A program made the position numbers and the translations under genes. This document shows positions 21,149 to 26,625 of a stretch of DNA of 26,625 nucleotides, piece after piece. How positions within the stretch are numbered: the stretch's first letter is position 1; the number at the start of each line of letters is the position of its first letter. Source of the DNA: Zygnema cylindricum (Eukaryota > Streptophyta > Zygnematophyceae > Zygnematales > Zygnemataceae); contig JBBHKE010002277.1 of NCBI GenBank assembly GCA_037447655.1, forward strand, positions 1 through 26,625. Direction: 5' to 3'. The notes beneath the pieces are model-generated. The model ran no database searches. It was not told where the DNA came from and worked only from the letters and a program-made list of their open reading frames with translations.

Positions 21149-22289
21149 TACTAAAGTATGCGGAATCTGTAGGTGGTTCATTACGATTGACAATGTTGTC
21201 ACGGATTTCTTTTTTTTACAAACATGAAAATCTACGAAGTCAGAACATTTCAAATTTTCAACGCCAAATTTTTGGCGGTCAATGTCAAATTTTGGTCAAC
21301 CCCTCAAAATTTATTTATTTTAACCTACCTGAAATACGGAACAGACGATAAAAAAACTTCTCCACGTGCATCCTCATCCACACAATTGAAGAAATAAAAT
21401 AGGGCTGATTTTTGAAAATATTACACAATTCCAGAGTTACGTCACAAAATAGTTAGTAATCGCCTCACTAAATAATGTTCACGTTTCCCAAATCTTGTAC
21501 GTCACGCCTACTATAACATTTTTGCTTTTGTTTTACGCAACAATTTTGTTTGTTTATATCATTTTATGTAAAATTATTGTCACATATCTTTCCTGGAAAT
21601 TGTGTCACATTTCCGCCTCGTACTCCCTCCTAGTCGCTTAGCTCCGACTTTTTGGAATCTTTGAAAATTCAAACTGCCAGCGTGGCATTCTTAATCTGTC
21701 GCTGTCTGAAATGTCGTCCAGTTTAACTTTCAAATTTTCCATCACCGTTCGATACGAAGAAACTCGTCCGTACGGTTGACCAGTTTTGACCGACAAATCT
21801 CTTACCACCTTCCCGAAAAGGCGAAAACGTAAAACTAAACGGCCGTCAAACAAATCATCCAGCCAGCCGCCAGCCCGAATTCCTCCGCCAAACCACATCC
21901 TACCGTCCATCCATCCCAAACTTCCTCCCACCTATACAATCCCTCCGTCCAAACCATTCCAGCCTTCCTACCGGCCGTCAAACTTCTCCCTCCCGACGTC
22001 AACTTCCCTCTCCCCTCCGTCAAATATCCATTCCGCGCCTCAAATCTCCCATTTCCTCCAGATCCGAAATTCTCGCTGTACCAGAATCCACCGTGGCACG
22101 CGTACGTTTCTCGGCGCTTTGTGGCCGTACATTCGTACGAGATCACACTTCATTTGTACGGACTGCATGGAAATAAAATTTAAAAACTACAGAATCGTGG
22201 TACCTAACGTACACTCCGTACATTGTCCTAAAGTACTAAAAAATGCGTCCCGTCTAGAACAGCGACACGCGTCTGGCTGACCGAGCCGT
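21149..22289. other. Upstream region of the Gln-rich gene
   Basis: AT-rich until about 21600, then increasingly C-rich on the plus strand (TCCATCC, CCGTC and CCTCC phrases, 21840-22060). GTAC occurs often from 22100. There is no TATA box at a convincing distance from the CT-rich leader. TTGACC at about 22289 is a W-box-like sequence. The ORFs here are products of compositional bias. Confidence 0.45.
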
Positions 22290-22366
22290 TGACCATTTTT
22301 CCCGCGTGCTTTTTCTTCGCTCTCCCTCTCTCTCTCTCTCTCCCCGAAACTCCCAAACACAAAAAG
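22290..22366 (+). other. Candidate non-coding first exon of the Gln-rich gene
   Basis: A CT-rich (Y-patch-like) stretch followed by CCCAAACACAAAAAG and a near-perfect donor, AAAAAG|GTGAGTTTC, at 22367. The only strong downstream acceptors on this strand lead to 22713 and 24578. The 5' limit (transcription start) is a guess. Confidence 0.35.
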
Positions 22367-22378
22367 GTGAGTTTCGAA

Positions 22379-22448
22379 ACAGACAGGAGACGCAACGGTT
22401 TCTCTCACTCTCTCTCTCCACAGACAGGAGACGCAACGGTTTCTCTCT
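22379..22448. repeat. 41-bp tandem duplication in CT-rich DNA
   Basis: ACAGACAGGAGACGCAACGG followed by TTTCTCTC occurs twice, offset 41 bases. The second copy is preceded by CTCTCTCTCCACAG, which would serve as a splice acceptor. Confidence 0.85.
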
Positions 22449-22712
22449 CTCACTCTCTCTTCTCTCTCCCTATTCCCCTCTCTCTCTCTCTCTCCTTCTT
22501 CCCCCTCTCTCCCCCCCTCGCGCTCTCTCTCTCTCTCGCTATCTCCCTCTCTCCCTCCCTCTCGCTACCCTCTATCGCTCTCTCTTTTTTTCTCTCGATT
22601 CCTCTCTGACTATTTTTTTTCCTCTCTCTCTCTCCCTCTTTCTGTTTTCCTGTCTCTCTCTCTCTCTCTATCCCTCTAATATAATTATTTCTCTCCCTGT
22701 TTCTTTCCTTAG

Positions 22713-22763
22713 AGGGATAAAATATGAACCGTACGGATTTGTGTGTGGAGTCATACAGAGAAG
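22713..22763 (+). other. Candidate 51-nt leader exon with an upstream ATG
   Basis: A short non-repetitive island in the CT/GA tract, bounded by a strong acceptor (TTTCTTTCCTTAG) and a strong donor (GAAG|GTAAGG). It contains ATG at 22724. Joined to the exon starting at 24578, that ATG opens a frame of 29 codons ending at TGA 24625-24627, overlapping the main ATG (24587) out of frame. It could be a regulated cassette exon; splice-site scoring by eye is the only evidence. Confidence 0.35.
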
Positions 22764-24015
22764 GTAAGGGGGGGAGAGAGAGAGATATAGAGAGAGAGAG
22801 AGAGGAGGAAAGGGGTTTTTTTTTTGGAGGAAAAAAATATAAATTAGGGTTTGGGTTCCCAAGGTTTAGGTTTTTATTTTAATTTTTTCCTTAGAGCCAT
22901 ATCCTCTCTCTCTCTCTCTCTCTCTCTCTCGCTCACTCGCTCGCTCTCTCTATCTCTCTCGGCTCTCTGTATTATGTGACAGCTGTCTGGTAAACTAATT
23001 CTTAAGGCAGGGAGGGAGAGAGAGAGAGAGAAGAGAAAGGAATGAGATGGGAAGGGGGGGAGAGGGAGAGAGGGATAGATAGAGTGGGTCCGAAAAATAG
23101 AGGGAGAGGTGGGGAGTGACAGTGACTGGAGGAGGAACGAAAGAAAGGGAAAGAAGGAGAGGTAGATAGGTGAGGGAGAGAGGGAGAGGGAGAGGGAGAG
23201 GGAGAGGAGAGGGAGAGAAAGAGGGAGAGGGAGGAGAGAGAAAAAGAAAGAGAGATCGAACAGTTCCAAATTATTGCCTTTGGTATCCGGACAAAGAAGG
23301 GGAAAAAAGGGGGAAGGGGAGGGAGGAGGGATGGGGGGAGGAGGTAAAGAGTGGAGATGGAGAGGGAGAGGGAGAGGGAGAGGGAGAGGGAGAGGGAGGA
23401 AATGAATGGTCAATTGGCAAGTAGGATTGTGGAACTAACTTTAGGAGAGAGAAAAACCCAGAGGGAGGAGAGAGTGAGGGAGAGAGGGGGGGAAAGAGTG
23501 GGATAGTGGAGGGAAAAAATGGAGGGGGAGAGAGGGATGGTCAGAAAAGGTAGAAAGAGAAGGGAGAGGGGGGGAGGGCGGTGGGGGGAGTGGAGGGGAA
23601 TTGAAATAGTGAGGTAGATGGAAGTGAAGAGGAGGAAAGAGAGAAAGGGGGTAGAGGGAGAAAGGCACTTAAAGGGAAAGAGGGAGAGAGTGAGGGAGAG
23701 AGGGAGGGAGAGAGGGAAAGAGAGGGTTACTACAGACTGGGAAAGGTATTTCGGAAATAAGAAGTTGAATTGGGGAGATTGATGGAGGGTAGAGGGAGGG
23801 AGGAGGGTGAGGGGAAAGGGAGGATGTGAGAGGCAGAGAGGGAGATAGAGAGAGGGAGGAAAGAACGATGAAGAAAGGTAGGGGTAGACGGAAATACTGT
23901 CGATTGTGACAGGGGAAAGACGAGGGGAGAGGGAAAAATGGTTTTTTTAAAAAGATATTTCTTACTTTCTGTTTTTTTGGAGGATGTTTTTGATCTCTCT
24001 CTCTGTCTCTCTCTG

Positions 24016-24077
<62 letters not shown>

Positions 24078-24586
24078 TGCTCTTTCTTGTTTCTCGCTTG
24101 CTTCGTTTCGTTTTGTCCTCGCTCTCTCCTCCTTTCACCCCTCTCGCTCTCCCTCTCTTCACTTTCTCGCTCGCTCGCTCTTTGTCCCTCCCTCATTCCC
24201 TCCCTTCTTCAACCTTTCTTTTTCCAGATTCCCACAAAGAGTTTATTTTTTATTTCTTACAACTTCCTCTCTTCTTCCAAACACTTTCCTGTCTCCCTTC
24301 CTTTCTCCTTCTTCTTCTTCTCTCTTCTTACTCTCCTCTCTCTTTCCTTCTCCTTCTCTGTGCTTCTCTTTTATTTCTCTCCGTCCTTTTCCTTCCTCTG
24401 TCCTCTCTCCTGTCCTCTCTTCCTGTCCTCTAACTTCCCTCCTCCTTCCTCACAACTCCCCTCCTTCCGTACTTCTCTCTCCCTCTGTACTTACCTTCTC
24501 TTTTCGTTCTTTCCCTCCCTTTCTTAAATCTTGACAGGAATTTCTTTCCCATCCTCTTAATTTTCTTTTTTTTCTAGTTTTGGAGA

Positions 24587-25686
24587 ATGAATCGCGATAT
24601 CATCCGACGCTCGTCTCTCGCCACTGACCACTCGAATCTCTTCCCTTCTTTGTACCCATTTGAACCCATTTTAGAAAGTAGGAGATCAGAAAGAGGATTT
24701 GGACTAGGAGGAGGAGGAGGAGGAGGAGGAGGAGGAATCGAAGAAGGAGTGTTCATCGGAGGGTTTGGAGGAGGAAGAGGATATACTTCTCTCCCTTCTC
24801 TCTGTCGCGTCGCATCTTCTCACTCGTCTCCCTGTAGTCCGGATTCTTTGCCTGTTTTTGTCCTTACTGGACCTGTAACTCCTGTTTTGTCGTCTAGCCG
24901 GCCTTTGGCCGGCATTTCTTCCCCCTCCAGTTGGTCTTCCATGCAGAGGAGTAGCTCTCCCAACATAGAAAGAGAGAGAGAGAGAGAGAGGGAGAGAGAG
25001 CGAGAGAGTAATACATTCGAAGTTTCTTCCTCGATCGTTTCTACGACAACGCCTTATGGCTCTCATCCCTCGTTTACTCCGTCGTCTCTCTCTGCTTCTT
25101 CTTCATCGTCTCTATCCTCTTTTCCCTCTCTCTCTAATCCCTCCTCCGTCTCAGATTTCTGCGGTCCCGCTGTCCCTTCGACTCCCTTCTCTGTCCCTTC
25201 TCTCTCTGCTTTTGGAGACCCCACTTCTCTCTCTTCTTTCTCTCTCATCTCTTCCTCTACTACCGCAGTTTCTTCGGAGGCAATTGGTTCCTCTCTTTCC
25301 TCTCTCCTTCCTTCTCCCTCTCCTCTCCACCACCATCTTTCAGCGGGAATTGCTGTACCTTCCGTACCATGGAGTTCCACGGAAAGTTTTCTCCAAGGAT
25401 GGGAAGATTTTGGAGGAGCCATGGATACAAGTGAAGAGAAACAAATTAGATATAGCGAAGGAGGAGAAGGAAACCCAGGAGGAGGAGGAGGAGGAGATCC
25501 ATTTGCGACTCTGGGATTGCAGGGAGGAGGAGATTTTGAGGGTTGGGGGGGAGGAGGAGAGAAGGAGAGTACAGGTGTTGGTCTTTTACTGGAAGGTGAC
25601 TTGGATTTAGATGTGGATGTGGATGTGGATGTCGCCGCAGTTCTGGGACTCGAGAACGAGGCGTATTTACAGACTCTTACAAGGCG

Positions 25687-25760
<74 letters not shown>

Positions 25761-26625
25761 TTCCCTCTTTCTTTCCCTTTTTTCCCCCTCTCGCTTTCCC
25801 TCTCTCTCTCCCTCTCTCTCTCCCCCTGTCTCTGTCTGATTCTGACAGTTTCAACATGGCGGGTTCTGTTTGGTCCACAGATTGCAGGCAGAGTTGCAGC
25901 CGCAGGGAGAGTCGGAGCTTGCGCAGATTTTTGAGGCGAGGTCGAGATCGAGGGAGGCCACGCGGCGGCCTCAGGGGCAGGAGGAGGACTTCAAGCCGCA
26001 GTCGCTGCAGCTGCAGAATCTTGCTCAGAATCTTCAACAACAGAATGTGCAACAAAATCTTTCTCAAAATCTTCAGCCACAGATCCTGCAGCAGAATCTT
26101 CAACAACAGAGTCTGCAGCAAAATATTTTTCATAAACTTCAGCAACAGATTCTTTCTCAGCAGAATATTTCACAGCAGAATCTGCAGCAACAGCGTTTTC
26201 AACAGAGTTTTCAGCAAAACCCCCAGCTGCAGAACATTGCTCCACAGAATCTGCAACAGAATCCTGAGCAGCAAAATTTTCTGCAACAGAATCTTTCACA
26301 AAATGTTCAGCAGAATCCTGAGCAGCAAAATTTTGAGCAGCTACATTTTCTGCAACAAAATCTTTCACAGAACCTTCAACAAAATCCTCAACAGAATCTG
26401 CAACAGAGCCTTCAACAGCAGAATCTTCAACAGAATTCTGAGCAGCAGAATTTTCTGCAACAGAGTCTTTCGGAGAATCTTCAACAAAGCCTCCAACAGA
26501 ATCTGCAACAGAATCTTGACCGACAGAATCTTCAACACCAGAATCTTCTACAGCAACAGCTGGAAAGGCAACAACTTCAACAAACTCACTTACAACAACA
26601 GAGAATAATAAAACAACAACAACAA
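24587..26625 (+). CDS. Low-complexity protein with Gln/Asn/Leu-rich repeat region, 3' end outside the window
   Basis: I do not recognise a family. Proposed exons are 24587-25683 and 25881 to beyond 26625, joined by an apparent GC-AG intron. An in-frame TAG at 24575-24577 ends the probable acceptor TTTTTTTTCTAG, so ATG 24587 is the first start in this exon; a coding exon further upstream cannot be excluded. Exon 1 encodes MNRDIIRRSSLATDHSNLF, a Gly10 run (from a GGA repeat, 24706-24736), a Ser/Pro-rich stretch, an Arg-Glu dipeptide run (from a GA repeat, about 24968-25008), a long Ser/Pro/Leu region, WSSTESFLQGWEDFGGAMDT, a second Gly run and DLDLDVDVDVDV. Exon 2 opens LQAELQPQGESELAQIFEAR and continues for about 200 residues of QNLQQ/QNLSQNLQQ-type repeats to the window end, ending in a CAA run. 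The Gln/Asn richness with regularly spaced Leu suggests a disordered, prion-like or coiled-coil segment, as in many transcription regulators and RNA-binding proteins. Function is unassigned. Confidence 0.65.
25684..25880 (+). other. CT-repeat intron with an apparent GC-AG boundary
   Basis: Donor AAG|GCGAGT at 25684 (consensus apart from the C), acceptor TTTGGTCCACAG ending at 25880. The interior is almost all (TC)n, with about 35 units at 25689-25758. Splicing joins AG to A and carries the frame into the Gln-rich exon. A GT-AG alternative, 25688-25887 (GTCTCT...ATTGCAG), also keeps the same frame but has a poor donor. Confidence 0.65.
25889..26625 (+). repeat. Degenerate CAG/CAA-AAT-CTT coding repeats
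   Basis: From about 26003 the sequence is built of variants of CAGAATCTTCAACAA and CAGCAGAATTTTCTGCAA. Larger units recur: AATCCTGAGCAGCAAAATTTT appears near 26260 and 26313 with related copies near 26434. Codons CAA and CAG are mixed, so this is an old, diverged repeat rather than a fresh triplet expansion. It is read as the Gln/Asn/Leu-rich region. Confidence 0.85.

Larger units (their letters stand above)
22310..24577. repeat. Strand-switching polypyrimidine/polypurine domain, about 2.3 kb
   Basis: Plus-strand composition alternates in blocks: pyrimidine 22310-22680, purine 22768-22815, pyrimidine 22904-22966, purine about 23008-23940 (briefly broken near 23255-23295 and 23400-23450), then pyrimidine about 23994-24576. 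It contains (CT)n (24017-24074), (GGGAGA)n (23176-23206 and 23360-23397) and many mirror-symmetric GA tracts. If the proposed splice sites are right, most of it is leader intron of the Gln-rich gene. The long Ser-Leu and Glu-Arg ORFs in all frames come from the dinucleotide repeats and are not genes. Confidence 0.9.

Noticed and set aside
22187-24534. Numerous ORFs rich in Ser-Leu, Arg-Glu or Pro-Leu
   Set aside because: They are translations of dinucleotide and hexanucleotide repeats and occur in all frames, as expected for stop-free CT/GA DNA.
25063-26145. 360-aa minus-strand ORF opposite the Gln-rich gene
   Set aside because: It is the complement of the low-complexity coding repeats and the CT tract (Arg-Glu and Leu-Leu patterns). 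It has no recognisable domain or splice context.
24587-26608. Single uninterrupted 673-aa ORF as the gene product
   Set aside because: It reads through a (TC)n tract as Ser-Leu repeats and then the Gln-rich DNA out of frame as Arg/Ile/Phe/Asn. Splicing at 25684/25880 gives a coherent Gln/Asn/Leu frame instead, so the long ORF is treated as the intron-retained form at most.

Overview
The window is nuclear DNA of a eukaryote, most likely a streptophyte (land plant or charophyte alga). The main reason is a six-exon gene on the minus strand, about 2.4-8.8 kb, for a HAD hydrolase of the plant type, with GT-AG introns and reading phases that join perfectly. The long introns, TIR transposons (hAT and PIF/Harbinger types), microsatellites and AT-rich spacers fit the same picture. 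There is no prokaryotic or organellar gene organisation. The species cannot be named from the sequence.

Layout. 1-840: a TIR-bounded repeat holding a frame-broken tail of a retroelement reverse-transcriptase ORF. 841-2400: AT-rich spacer with a 175-bp tandem duplication. 2426-8817 (minus): the HAD hydrolase gene, 394 aa in six coding exons, with introns full of foldback repeats, a minisatellite, a C-rich tract and CT-rich DNA. 8830-8986: probable 5'UTR intron of that gene. 9498-10205: a non-autonomous hAT element with perfect 8-bp target site duplications. 10.2-17.6 kb: AT-rich, gene-poor DNA with a TA microsatellite and a 0.93-kb TIR element. 17581-18574: a PIF/Harbinger-like element with TAA duplications. 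18.6-22.3 kb: spacer with a 219-bp foldback MITE. 22.3-24.58 kb: an extreme, strand-switching polypurine/polypyrimidine tract that looks like the leader and first intron(s) of the last gene. 24587-26625 (plus): the 5' part of a gene for a low-complexity protein (Gly, Ser/Pro, Arg-Glu, Asp-Val and then Gln/Asn/Leu-rich repeats), which runs off the window.

The two genes are divergent and about 15 kb apart, and nothing links their functions. The HAD enzyme should act alone, probably in an organelle. The Gln-rich protein is unidentified. The most interesting points are the CT-repeat intron in the Gln-rich gene (apparently GC-AG, with intron retention opening a second long frame), the polypurine domain before it, a possible poison-type leader exon, and several well-bounded non-autonomous transposons.
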